DNA of 41,490 nt from Mucispirillum schaedleri (lineage in GTDB: Bacteria; Chrysiogenota; Deferribacteres; Deferribacterales; Mucispirillaceae): the NCBI GenBank assembly GCA_949287985.1, contig CASEIN010000046.1:1-41490 (forward strand), in the 5' to 3' direction. Of this stretch, positions 25,118-34,315 are shown piece after piece (position 1 is the stretch's first letter; the number at the start of each line of letters is the position of its first letter). Below the pieces are notes generated by a model. It searched no databases. It had not been told where the DNA came from and saw only the letters and a list, made by a program, of their open reading frames with translations. The translations under genes were made by a program, and so were the position numbers.

Positions 25118-27016
25118 TTATTTTTCTTTATTATTAAGAAATTCTTCTTGATATTTTTCCATGATTTCAATAGATACATTAAATTCAACTATTAAAACTT
25201 TAAGCAGCCCAATCATTACAGCAAAAAGTTCTCTGTGTTTTAAAAAGAGCATTGTATCTCTTTCCACACCATTATCTTTACTAAATTTTATATAATTTAT
25301 ATCCTGTAGAATTTTAATATAAATTGATTGAACATAATGCATGACAATATAATAAAAATCTTTTCCTACAAATTTTAATGGTATTTTTACCACTTCATCA
25401 AGATTTTTCTTATAAACTTCCACATCTTCCCCTTGTGGTTCACAGTCTGTTCGTCTCATTATCTCTTCAATAATTGCACATTTATTTAACCCGTCCTGAC
25501 ATACTTCTATTATTTCGTTACAAAACTTATTGGCATGATGAAGTTTTTTTAAAGTTTCTTTAATATTTTTTTCTTTCTCTTTTTGTTTAGGGTATTTTAA
25601 AGCTCTTTTAATAGTATTGGTTGTATCAATATTAGTTGTTATATATTTATCTATAGCTTCTTGAAATGTCATAATTTGGGTTCCATGGATTTTTGCTCCA
25701 CCTTCTGTAGCATTAATAACAGTGCCTTTAAATGATGCTACATCTCTTTCGTAATGGAGTAAGAACTGTTTATACCATACATTTGTTTTTACTTTTTCTT
25801 GATAGTTACCTTCAAGTTCTATCATACCAGAAAGAATTGCTTTCTGTTGTGTCCCGTAATGGAAACCTTCTGCGTGTGTTTGTAAATCATCTGTTACGGC
25901 TAAATCCTGCCCGATAAGTATGATTGGATCACACCCTAAGTATTCTAACACCTTAAATGCCATATTACCTGCAGATGGTCCAATATCTAATATACCACGT
26001 TTAATATTAAGCCAGTCAAAAGTAGCAAAATTACGGTAAACAATTATTTTATCCCCCGGAAAGTTTGCATAAGTTTCAGGAACAACAACAGGGCAGGCTG
26101 CTAAATATGAATCTTTAACATCTTCTGGTGTTAGCCCTTCAAACAAATAAGATGTTTGAATAACACGCTCTAAACTTGTAACCATATGAGCTGGTGGTAA
26201 GTTATTATTTTTTAAAATCTTAACACTACCATCTGCTGCACATATTACAGCTTTCTCTCTAATATCTTTTAATAAGTGCATATTTTTATTTAATGAAGGA
26301 CCTGAAGCCACAACTATACCAGGTTTTCCTTTAAATATATTTTCAAGCTCCAATATTCCCGGATTATCAATAATTGTAGGAATATTTCTTAATGTGTATT
26401 TTATACCTAGAAGGCTGTCCTGTGGGTCATTACCATATAAAAGTAGAACCTGCTGTATACCTTCTTTTAATAACTGTAATGCAGATGAATAATATTCTCT
26501 GTTACCATAATAACAAATTGGCTGTTCTAATATATTAATAGCCTTAAGATAGTGAATATTTACGCTCATATTTAAAAAATTAAAAATATAAGGATAAGAT
26601 TCCCTTATATTTGGACCACCAACAAAATGAACATTAGGGCTGCTTAATAAATCTGTATATTTTACTGCACTAAAAGCGGTTTTTAAAAGTTCCACATCAC
26701 CTTCTATAATCATAACCCTTGCATGTGGAAATTTATTAATGTATTCATATACTTCATAACCAAGCCCAAAACCTAGAAATACAGCCACATCACCAAGTCT
26801 GATTTTTCTATTTTTTATATCTAATTCTGCAACTCTAAATGGGTCAATATTATTATAAAAATTTTTATTAAATTTAAGGTCTACCATTGAAGGAAGTTTA
26901 TCTTTTCTTTGAGATGGTGCAATAACATATCTTCCTGTTAGTTTTGCACTATTTACAAGTTCTGCAAGCTGAGGATTTCTTTTAGCAAGCATCTCAATAT
27001 TACTTTTATAAGGCAT
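25118..27016 (-). CDS. Motility accessory factor (Maf), flagellin glycosyltransferase family
   Basis: Maf/DUF115 protein of 632 residues, the family proposed or shown in several bacteria to move nonulosonic acids onto flagellin in the cytoplasm. The central MptE-like domain is seen in IFKGKPGIVVASGPSLNKN near residues 230-248, AVICAADGSVKIL near 258, the DIGPSAGNMAF block near 346 and LIGQDLAVTDDLQTHAEGF near 368. An upstream GTG at 27028 is possible, but GGAG six bases before the ATG at 27016 decides the start, leaving one base after the pseI stop. Its place at the end of the pse operon predicts a pseudaminic-acid-type donor. Confidence 0.9.
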   Translation of the reverse strand: MPYKSNIEMLAKRNPQLAELVNSAKLTGRYVIAPSQRKDKLPSMVDLKFNKNFYNNIDPFRVAELDIKNRKIRLGDVAVFLGFGLGYEVYEYINKFPHARVMIIEGDVELLKTAFSAVKYTDLLSSPNVHFVGGPNIRESYPYIFNFLNMSVNIHYLKAINILEQPICYYGNREYYSSALQLLKEGIQQVLLLYGNDPQDSLLGIKYTLRNIPTIIDNPGILELENIFKGKPGIVVASGPSLNKNMHLLKDIREKAVICAADGSVKILKNNNLPPAHMVTSLERVIQTSYLFEGLTPEDVKDSYLAACPVVVPETYANFPGDKIIVYRNFATFDWLNIKRGILDIGPSAGNMAFKVLEYLGCDPIILIGQDLAVTDDLQTHAEGFHYGTQQKAILSGMIELEGNYQEKVKTNVWYKQFLLHYERDVASFKGTVINATEGGAKIHGTQIMTFQEAIDKYITTNIDTTNTIKRALKYPKQKEKEKNIKETLKKLHHANKFCNEIIEVCQDGLNKCAIIEEIMRRTDCEPQGEDVEVYKKNLDEVVKIPLKFVGKDFYYIVMHYVQSIYIKILQDINYIKFSKDNGVERDTMLFLKHRELFAVMIGLLKVLIVEFNVSIEIMEKYQEEFLNNKEK

Positions 27017-27017
27017 T

Positions 27018-28064
27018 TTATTCTCCACTTTCTATTAAATTATCACTTATTGGTGTATATTTTTTTATTTTATTTTTTGCTTTTTTGCCAATAATGTTTT
27101 TTATATATTTAGGGCTTATTCCAAGGTGTGGTCTATAAGAACCTATATTACTATAAGAAAAAATTTCATCTTTTTCAATATCTTTTACAGCATATAAACT
27201 TCGCATAAAACTTCTTCCCTTAATTGAAGCTTCACTTACTTCATAATCTGCCTTACCTATGGCACTTTCTGCTGCTCTTATATCATCTACAAATTTTTTA
27301 AACTGACTTTCATCTAAAGAAAATGCACTATCTGGTGAATTTATTGATTTATCTAAAATAAAATGTTTTTCCACCATACAGGCACCTAATGCAACAGATG
27401 TTATTGCAACAGCATTATTTAATGTGTGGTCTGAAAGCCCTGTTAAACAGTTAAAATCTTTAGCCATAACCTGTATCATTTTTAAGTTTGCTTCATTTAC
27501 AGGAGCTGGGTAACTGGAAGTGCATTTAAGTAATATTATATCATTATTTTTAGCATTTCTGCAGGCTGCAACAGCATCTTCAATTTCATGTTTATAGGCA
27601 ACTCCTGTAGATAATATTACAGGTTTTCCCTTTGATGCTGCATATTCTATTAAAGGAATATCATTAATCTCAAAAGATGCAATTTTATAAGCAGGCATAT
27701 TTAATGTTTCTAAAAAATCAACAGCTGTCTTATCAAAAGGGGAAGAAAAACATATAATACCATTATCGCAGGCAACCTGCTGCAATTTTTCATGCCAATG
27801 CCATGGAGTGTGAGCTTTGTCATATAATTCATAATAAGATATATTATCCCACAGTGTGCCACCCTTTATTTTAAAATCATCACTGTCACTATTTAAAGTT
27901 ATGGTATCTGCTCTATAAGTTTGTAATTTTACAGCATCTGCTCCAGCTTTAGCTGCTGATTCTATAGTTTTGCAGGCTAAATCTAAATCACCATTATGAT
28001 TAGCAGAAAGCTCTGCTACAATAAAAGTTTTTCCAATGCCAAGTTCAAAATCTGCTATTTTCAT
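27018..28064 (-). CDS. pseI: Pseudaminic acid synthase PseI
   Basis: NeuB-family synthase (348 residues) that condenses a 2,4-diacylamino-2,4,6-trideoxy hexose with phosphoenolpyruvate to give the nonulosonic acid. The TIM barrel starts FIVAELSANHNGDL; further blocks are DAVKLQTYRADTITL, CFSSPFDKTAVDFLE, PAYKIASFEIND, LLKCTSSYPAP and GLSDHT. A C-terminal SAF domain (about 290-348) with RRSLYAVKDIEKDE-like sequence (here MRSLYAVKDIEKDE) follows. The WHWHEKL segment is typical of PseI rather than sialic or legionaminic acid synthases. ATGA overlap with the upstream fusion gene. Confidence 0.93.
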   Translation of the reverse strand: MKIADFELGIGKTFIVAELSANHNGDLDLACKTIESAAKAGADAVKLQTYRADTITLNSDSDDFKIKGGTLWDNISYYELYDKAHTPWHWHEKLQQVACDNGIICFSSPFDKTAVDFLETLNMPAYKIASFEINDIPLIEYAASKGKPVILSTGVAYKHEIEDAVAACRNAKNNDIILLKCTSSYPAPVNEANLKMIQVMAKDFNCLTGLSDHTLNNAVAITSVALGACMVEKHFILDKSINSPDSAFSLDESQFKKFVDDIRAAESAIGKADYEVSEASIKGRSFMRSLYAVKDIEKDEIFSYSNIGSYRPHLGISPKYIKNIIGKKAKNKIKKYTPISDNLIESGE

Positions 28065-29140
28065 ATTAATCCTAATTTATATATTATTAAATTATTTTTT
28101 TTATTTATTTTTTGAAATCCTGCTTTTAATATACAGTGTTTTGAGATACTATTTTTTTTTAACACTTCCATATAAACTTCGTTTATTAAAAGTATATTAG
28201 AAGCATAGTATTTTGCTGTCTCTATTAATATATTACCTATGCCTTTAGCAGCAATATATGGGTTTTTATAATAACCTATATATGCACTTTTTTTATGTAT
28301 ATGAGTAAAACTTATGACACCAATATTAAGCTTTTCAAATTGCACTACAAAATATAATTTTGATAAATCTTCTTTTAGTGAACAAATAAATTTATAATGT
28401 TCATCAATATCTATAATTTCAATATTTTTTGAGTTTAAACGTACATCTATATGATTACGCCATAGTAAAATTTCATTTATCAAACCAATATTGCAATTTG
28501 TAAAATTTTTTAATCTTACATTATCATATTTGCAGTTTGTCAGCACTAAATCAATATCATCAAGATAATTATTTCCCCCCCCCATTATTAAATTCTTAAC
28601 TAGTGTATTATATCCATTTTCTATAAGAAGACTCATAAACTTTTCTTTATCTTTTAAATAATGCAGGCTTCCATTTCCATGCTGTTTTTTACTTTTTATG
28701 CTGCCTGTTAGTATATCTTCAATATTATCATTAAAAAGCATAACTATCTCATTTATTAGCCTGTCATAACTTGTTTTCAATGTATCTGTTTCCACGTTAT
28801 CTTGAACTTCTTTTTGAACGATTATATCACCAGTATCAAGCCCTCCATCTATATAATGAATTGTTACACCTTTGGGAGTATTTTCAAGATAGCTCCATAA
28901 ATTAGGATCAGCTCCCCTGTTATATGGAAGCAGGGAAATATGAAGGTTTATTATTTTATTTATAAATTTATCAATAATATCTTTTTTGATAATATGGCGG
29001 TAACTAAAACTTATTATAAAATCATAATTTTGCACCATATCAAGTGATATTTTATCACAAATTATTTGAATATTATGACCTGCACTAATTAATTTATCAG
29101 CAAGTAAATTACTTTTTTCTCCCAGTAGCAATATATTCAT
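28061..29140 (-). CDS. Formyltransferase-PseH (GNAT) fusion with poly-G tract at the domain junction
   Basis: A 359-residue two-domain protein. Residues 1 to about 165 are a methionyl-tRNA/sugar N-formyltransferase fold with the catalytic triad Asn65, His67 and Asp102 (NLHISLLPYNRG and GGLDTGDI). Residues about 205-355 match PseH, the acetyltransferase for UDP-4-amino-4,6-dideoxy-AltNAc: VRLKNFTNCN, LLWRNHIDVR, DEHYKFI, an acetyl-CoA loop AAKGIG at 297-302. Nine consecutive G (28575-28583 on the complementary strand) encode MGGG at 186-189 between the domains. The frame is intact here; G8 or G10 would stop the protein at about 197 or 190 residues. ATGA overlaps both neighbours. Confidence 0.88.
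   Translation of the reverse strand: MNILLLGEKSNLLADKLISAGHNIQIICDKISLDMVQNYDFIISFSYRHIIKKDIIDKFINKIINLHISLLPYNRGADPNLWSYLENTPKGVTIHYIDGGLDTGDIIVQKEVQDNVETDTLKTSYDRLINEIVMLFNDNIEDILTGSIKSKKQHGNGSLHYLKDKEKFMSLLIENGYNTLVKNLIMGGGNNYLDDIDLVLTNCKYDNVRLKNFTNCNIGLINEILLWRNHIDVRLNSKNIEIIDIDEHYKFICSLKEDLSKLYFVVQFEKLNIGVISFTHIHKKSAYIGYYKNPYIAAKGIGNILIETAKYYASNILLINEVYMEVLKKNSISKHCILKAGFQKINKKNNLIIYKLGLI
28575..28583 (-). repeat. Homopolymeric G9 tract, candidate phase-variation site
   Basis: Nine C on the given strand, G on the coding strand, inside the formyltransferase-PseH fusion gene. It is the only G/C homopolymer of this size seen in a roughly 30% GC window. A one-base change shifts the frame and creates a stop codon within 13 codons either way. 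Confidence 0.85.
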
Positions 29141-29952
29141 TTTGCTCTCTCTAATATTCTATATGCATTACTCATTCCATTAAGTTTTAAAAGTTTTAAA
29201 GCCTCATCTATTTCTTCTTTTTCACTTTTAAATACATATTTTTGATATACACTTTTATTTAACTCTTTTAACCAGCTATTATTATTAAATAATTGAATTA
29301 TATCTTTATATGTAAAATCATCACCCAGCATAAAATATACAAGGTTTATTAATGCATAATCTTCATTAGTATCAACTGTTATTCTAATATCTGAATAGTT
29401 ATTGCCACCATCTTCTACTACATCTATTTTAGAAAAATTATCACTTTTTCTTACATGCCATGTAACATGCTCTCTAACTCTTATATCTTTTTCTTCCCTG
29501 TCTGTTTTTTTAAGTGCATCAAGTGTTACAACTTCTGTATCAAGCCCGTGAGGAAATGTGCGTTTTTCCACATTTGATACGTAATCAGCCTTTGAATTAA
29601 TATGTTCATCTATACATTTTTTTATAACATTATAATCAATACATGGGCAGTCTGCTGTAATTCTCACAATTCGTTCCACATTATATTTTTCTGCTGCACC
29701 AATATATCTTAAAAGCACATCATCAAGACTGCCTCTATATACTTTTGCTCCGTATTTTAAGGCTTCTTCAGCTGTTAAATCATCTTCTGCTAAATCACTT
29801 GTTGCAAGAATTACATTATCACACGCTTTTTGTGAACGCATAATAACACGCCCAAGCATAGAAATATTGCTGTCAGCAGGAATAGGCATAACCACTTTAT
29901 CTTTTAATCTGGTAGAAGAACATCTTGCCTGAATAATTATACCAGTATTCAT
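29137..29952 (-). CDS. spsF: SpsF-type cytidylyltransferase (CMP-nonulosonate activation role)
   Basis: Nucleotidyltransferase of 271 residues with the SpsF signature IIIQARCSSTRLKDKVV at residues 4-20, an ATSDLAEDD block near 51 and RITADCPCID near 96-105. SpsF-type enzymes accompany NeuB/PseI-like synthases (as in the Bacillus sps operon) and replace the usual PseF/NeuA, presumably making the CMP-activated sugar. It differs from Helicobacter/Campylobacter PseF, whose N-terminus reads IPARGGSKRIP. A C-terminal helical extension of about 40 residues is present. ATGA overlap with the fusion gene. Confidence 0.82.
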   Translation of the reverse strand: MNTGIIIQARCSSTRLKDKVVMPIPADSNISMLGRVIMRSQKACDNVILATSDLAEDDLTAEEALKYGAKVYRGSLDDVLLRYIGAAEKYNVERIVRITADCPCIDYNVIKKCIDEHINSKADYVSNVEKRTFPHGLDTEVVTLDALKKTDREEKDIRVREHVTWHVRKSDNFSKIDVVEDGGNNYSDIRITVDTNEDYALINLVYFMLGDDFTYKDIIQLFNNNSWLKELNKSVYQKYVFKSEKEEIDEALKLLKLNGMSNAYRILERAK

Positions 29953-29954
29953 AA

Positions 29955-31088
29955 CTAACTCGCCAATGCTTTTTTTATATTATCTATTAAAAATTCTAAC
30001 TGACTGTCAGTTAAAGCAGGATACATTGGTAAAGACAACTCTCTTTCATAAAACTCATATGCTTTTGGTGTATCTTTATAACTATAACCTAATTCTTCAT
30101 AATATGGGTGGCATGTAACTGGCATATAATGTATTTGGGTAAAAATATTATTTTCTTTTAAAGAATAATAAACATTATCTCTTATAGCTTTACTTTCAAA
30201 AAGAACAGGAAATAAATGCTGAGAATTTATTCTATCATCATATATCTTCTGCGTTTTAATATTCATATCTTTAAAAGCATTATTATAAATATCTGCAATT
30301 TCACGTCTTCTTTTAATAAAACCATCTAATTTTTTTAACTGGGATATACCTAAAGCAGCCTGTAAATCTGTCATTCTATAATTATACCCTAACATTTGCA
30401 TTTCATGATATGTTGGACTTGTTGGTTTATTTTTAAAATTTTCACGAACAATACCATGGCTTCTTAAAGCGATACATTTTTTATAAAGAGTTTCATCCTG
30501 CAGTAATATTGCTCCACCTTCTGCTGTTGTAATATGCTTAACTGGGTGAAAGCTAAAAACAGCAGCATTAGAATACTTTAAACTTCCTGTTTTACTTCCT
30601 TTATAACTGCTTCCTATACTGTGGCAGGCATCTTCTACCACATATAAATTATGATTATCTGCAATATTTTTTATATCCTGCATATTGCATGTAAGCCCTG
30701 CATAATGAACAGGGGCTATAATTTTTGTATTATTATTGATTAGTTTTTCGATATTTTTTTCATCTATTAAAAAATCATCTAAACTAATATCTGCAAATTT
30801 TGGTTTTCCACCAAGATATAAGCATGCATTACTTGTAGCTGCAAATGTATTTGGAGTTGTAATGATTTCATTATCTTTTTCAAGACCTAAGGCATGATAT
30901 ATAATATGAAGTGCAGCAGTGCCAGATGATACACAAACTGCATATCTTGCACCAGTATATTCTGATAATAATTTTTCAAATAAAGGGACATACTGCCCTT
31001 GAGTAATGCTTTCTGATTTTAAAGCATCAATTACAAGTTTTATATCTTCATCGTCAATAAACTGCCTGCCATACGATATTTTATCCAT
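29955..31088 (-). CDS. pseC: PLP-dependent aminotransferase PseC
   Basis: UDP-4-amino-4,6-dideoxy-N-acetyl-beta-L-altrosamine transaminase (377 residues) of the DegT/DnrJ/EryC1 family. The start ISYGRQFIDDEDI, the cofactor segment CVSSGTAALH near 52-61, VEDACHSIGSSYKG near 151 and the Schiff-base Lys in SFHPVKHITTAEGG near 182-195 match PseC. It catalyses the second step of pseudaminic acid synthesis and is separated from pseB by one base. Confidence 0.94.
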   Translation of the reverse strand: MDKISYGRQFIDDEDIKLVIDALKSESITQGQYVPLFEKLLSEYTGARYAVCVSSGTAALHIIYHALGLEKDNEIITTPNTFAATSNACLYLGGKPKFADISLDDFLIDEKNIEKLINNNTKIIAPVHYAGLTCNMQDIKNIADNHNLYVVEDACHSIGSSYKGSKTGSLKYSNAAVFSFHPVKHITTAEGGAILLQDETLYKKCIALRSHGIVRENFKNKPTSPTYHEMQMLGYNYRMTDLQAALGISQLKKLDGFIKRRREIADIYNNAFKDMNIKTQKIYDDRINSQHLFPVLFESKAIRDNVYYSLKENNIFTQIHYMPVTCHPYYEELGYSYKDTPKAYEFYERELSLPMYPALTDSQLEFLIDNIKKALAS

Positions 31089-31089
31089 A

Positions 31090-32094
31090 TTATTTTGCCA
31101 TTTCTTTTAATTTTTTTTCTACTTCTGTTGCAATATTTCTTAAAAAATCAGCGTCCATTTTTTCTGGATTATTATCACTTGAATAGCAAAAATTCTCTGG
31201 CAGTTTTGTTCCTTTTTTACAAATTTTACTTTCATTAGTCCAGTTAACAAATTCTGGCATAATCCTGTAATGGTCTTCATATTCTATTGTATGGCGTGCA
31301 TCATCTGTAGGTATCATAACTTCATGCATTTTTTCACCAGGTCTAATACCTATATCTTCTATCTGACACTCTGGAGCAATAATTTTAGCAAAATCTTCCA
31401 TAGAAATAGATGGTATTTTTGGAACAAATATCTCACCGCCTTCCATCTCTTCAAATGCTTTTATAACAAGCTCAATAGCTTTTTCAATAGTTATCCAAAA
31501 CCTGGTCATCTGCCTGTTTGTAATAGTTATTTTACCTGTTGCTTTCTGCTCTAAAAATAAAGGAAGCACAGAACCACGGCTGCCTAAAACATTACCATAG
31601 CGAACTACGCTAAATCTTGTAACTCTGCCACCTGCATAAGAATTACCTGCTACAAAAAGTTTATCACTGGCTAGTTTTGTAGCTCCATATAAATTTATAG
31701 GGTTTGCAGCCTTATCTGTTGATAATGCCACCACTTTTTTAACACCTGCATCTATTGCTGCTTCAATTACATTTTCAGCACCTAAAATATTTGTTTTAAT
31801 AGCTTCAAAAGGGTTATACTCTGCTGCCACCACTTGTTTTGAGGCTGCTGCATGCACTATATAATCAACTCCGTAAAAAGCTCTGTTTAAACGTTCTCTA
31901 TCTCTAACATCACCTATAAAAAACCTTAAATTTGGAATATCTTTAAAAGCACGAGCCATCTCATACTGCTTAAATTCATCTCTGGAAAAAATAATGATTT
32001 TATTAGCTTTATAATTTGAAGCCACATATTTTACAAACTGTTTTCCAAAAGTTCCAGTGCCACCAGTAATTAAAACATTTTTTCCATTAAACAT
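31090..32094 (-). CDS. pseB: UDP-GlcNAc 4,6-dehydratase (inverting) PseB
   Basis: SDR-family dehydratase/epimerase (334 residues) that starts the pathway from UDP-GlcNAc. The NAD loop is LITGGTGTFGKQF near residues 8-20, a Lys is seen in place of the usual Tyr region's STDKAANPINLYGATK block near 125-140, and the segment MTRFWITIEKA near 204 is characteristic of PseB/FlaA1. GGAG stands before the ATG and the gap to rel is only 14 bases, so the pse genes are probably read together with rel. Confidence 0.95.
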   Translation of the reverse strand: MFNGKNVLITGGTGTFGKQFVKYVASNYKANKIIIFSRDEFKQYEMARAFKDIPNLRFFIGDVRDRERLNRAFYGVDYIVHAAASKQVVAAEYNPFEAIKTNILGAENVIEAAIDAGVKKVVALSTDKAANPINLYGATKLASDKLFVAGNSYAGGRVTRFSVVRYGNVLGSRGSVLPLFLEQKATGKITITNRQMTRFWITIEKAIELVIKAFEEMEGGEIFVPKIPSISMEDFAKIIAPECQIEDIGIRPGEKMHEVMIPTDDARHTIEYEDHYRIMPEFVNWTNESKICKKGTKLPENFCYSSDNNPEKMDADFLRNIATEVEKKLKEMAK

Positions 32095-32108
32095 TATTCT
32101 TCTCCAAT

Positions 32109-34247
32109 CTAATTTTGTGAAACAGATATAACATGCTTATAACTGCGTATTTTTTCGGACAAAGTATTTGCCTGCTGTTTACTTGTAACCATAACAACAA
32201 AGTCCATTTTAGCAGTGCCATCGCCATAGTTTTTTATATTCATCTCATAAATATTTAAGCCCATATCTTTAATAATGGTTGATATTTCCACAAAAACTCC
32301 CGGAGTATCTTCTAAAATAGCTCTAAATTTTAAAGGCATACTCACTTTTTGAGAGCTGTCCCACTCTACATCTACAAGCCTGTCTTTATTATTTTCAAGC
32401 CTTGTAATATTTGGGCAGTCTGCCTTATGTACAATTATCCCCCTGCCAGTTGATACATAACCCTTCACTAAATCTCCAGGAAGTGGAGAGCAGCATTTAG
32501 CAGTTTTTATCATCATATTATCAACACCAGTGATTTTAAAAGGTTCTGCTTTTTTAGTGGTGCTTTGTTTCACCTCTATTTCTTCATCTTTAACTTCTGG
32601 TAAAAATACATGTAGCAATTTTCTTGCCGATATTTGACCAAATCCCACATGGGTAATAAGCTCATCTAATGTATGAAGTGAAAATTTATCCAGTGCTTTT
32701 TTTACATTTTGTTCATCATTAAAAACTTCTTCAAACTCAAGACCAGCCTGCTTAAATTCTTTATTTAAAAGCTCTTTACCTGTAAGCATTGCTCGTTCAG
32801 ATTCTTTTTTACGTAAAAAAGCACTTATTCTTGAATGAGCTCTGTTTGTTTTTACAATATTCAGCCAGTCTTTGCGTGGTTCTTGAGTCTGAGATGTTAA
32901 AATCTCCACTTTATCACCACTAATAAGCTTTGCTTTTAATGGTGCTATTCTGCCATTAATTTTTGCTCCAACACAAGTATGACCAATTTGTGAATGTATT
33001 GCATATGCAAAATCAATAGGTGTTGAATCAACTGGAAGTTCCACCACATGCCCATGTGGTGTAAATACAAAAATCTGCTCCCTAAAAACATCTTCTTTTA
33101 TAGCATTTACAAATTCGGTTGGTGGTTTTTCTTTATTATCTTCTTCTAATGCACGCCTAAGCCATACAAACTGCTTATCTTCTTTTGGATTAAAAATCCT
33201 GCCCTCTTTATATGCCCAGTGGGCAGCAACACCTTCTTCAGCTATTTGGTGCATTTGCCTTGTACGTATTTGAAACTCTACCATCATTCCACCAGGCCCC
33301 ATAACAGTTGTGTGTATTGACTGATACATGTTTGCTTTTGGGTTTGCTATATAATCTTTTATTCTATGTGGTATGGGTGTCCATAATGAATGGATAATTC
33401 CTAGGGCAGAATAACAGTCTGATTTTGTTTCCACTATTACACGTAATGCTAAAAGGTCAAAAATATCCTCAAAAGCAGTGCCTTTTTTAATAATTTTAGA
33501 ATAAATACTATAAAAATGCTTTGGTCTGCCTGATATTTCACCGTGAATATTAGCCTTTTCTAAAGCAAGGGATATAATATCTTTTACTTCACCAAGGTAT
33601 TCTTCACGCTCTCCCCGTTTCATTTTTACTTTTTGGTGGATTTCATAATACATTTCTGGGTTTAACACACGGAATGCTCTGTCTTCTAGCTCCCATTTTA
33701 TCCAGGCAATACCAAGCCTGTCAGCAAGGGGAGCATATATATCCATTGTTTCTTGAGCTATTCGTTTTTGTTTATCTTCCCTAAGGCTTTCTATGGTTCT
33801 CATATTATGGAGCCTGTCAGCAAGTTTTATAATAATTACCCTAATATCATCACTCATAGATACAAGCATTTTTCTAAAAGATTCTGCCTGCTTTTCTTCT
33901 TTCGACTGAAATGGGATTTTACTAATTTTTGATACTGCATCAACTAAAAAAGCAACTGATTGACCAAAAAGTTCTTCCAGCACTTCATATGTGGTATCAG
34001 TATCTTCAATAGTATCATGAAGCAGCCCTGCAATAATACAGTCTACGTCCATTTTCATTTCAGCTAGAATATATGCAACATTTAATGGGTGGGAAAGGTA
34101 TGCTTCCCCACTTTGACGAAGCTGCCCTCTGTGCTGCTGGGCTGCATAAACATAAGCTATATTTAATTTATCTATCTGGGCTTCAGGGTTATTACTTAAA
34201 ACTTTATCCTGAATATCCATAAGTCTTATAGTTTTTTTGACACTCAT
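32109..34247 (-). CDS. Bifunctional (p)ppGpp synthetase/hydrolase, Rel/SpoT type
   Basis: Stringent-response enzyme of 712 residues. The HD hydrolase domain is intact (SHPLNVAYILAEM, LLHDTIEDT), the synthetase domain has YQSIHTTVMGPGG near residue 310, TGS follows (VFTPHGHVVELPVDSTPIDFAYAIH near 390), and a C-terminal ACT domain ends the protein, so both activities are expected. A TTG at 34259 would extend it by four residues; the ATG at 34247 is preferred, though both lack a strong ribosome site. It lies between recJ and pseB on one strand. Confidence 0.93.
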   Translation of the reverse strand: MSVKKTIRLMDIQDKVLSNNPEAQIDKLNIAYVYAAQQHRGQLRQSGEAYLSHPLNVAYILAEMKMDVDCIIAGLLHDTIEDTDTTYEVLEELFGQSVAFLVDAVSKISKIPFQSKEEKQAESFRKMLVSMSDDIRVIIIKLADRLHNMRTIESLREDKQKRIAQETMDIYAPLADRLGIAWIKWELEDRAFRVLNPEMYYEIHQKVKMKRGEREEYLGEVKDIISLALEKANIHGEISGRPKHFYSIYSKIIKKGTAFEDIFDLLALRVIVETKSDCYSALGIIHSLWTPIPHRIKDYIANPKANMYQSIHTTVMGPGGMMVEFQIRTRQMHQIAEEGVAAHWAYKEGRIFNPKEDKQFVWLRRALEEDNKEKPPTEFVNAIKEDVFREQIFVFTPHGHVVELPVDSTPIDFAYAIHSQIGHTCVGAKINGRIAPLKAKLISGDKVEILTSQTQEPRKDWLNIVKTNRAHSRISAFLRKKESERAMLTGKELLNKEFKQAGLEFEEVFNDEQNVKKALDKFSLHTLDELITHVGFGQISARKLLHVFLPEVKDEEIEVKQSTTKKAEPFKITGVDNMMIKTAKCCSPLPGDLVKGYVSTGRGIIVHKADCPNITRLENNKDRLVDVEWDSSQKVSMPLKFRAILEDTPGVFVEISTIIKDMGLNIYEMNIKNYGDGTAKMDFVVMVTSKQQANTLSEKIRSYKHVISVSQN

Positions 34248-34315
34248 AATTTTAACCAATATAATAATAGCTATTATAAAATGTAATTATTGATGTGGCA
34301 AGAATTTTTAATGTA

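Noticed and set aside
28061-29140. Two separate genes or an assembly frameshift instead of a fusion
   Set aside because: The frame is continuous through the G9 tract, and ATGA overlaps with both neighbours fit one gene. Tract length could still be a sequencing artefact, so the reads should be checked.
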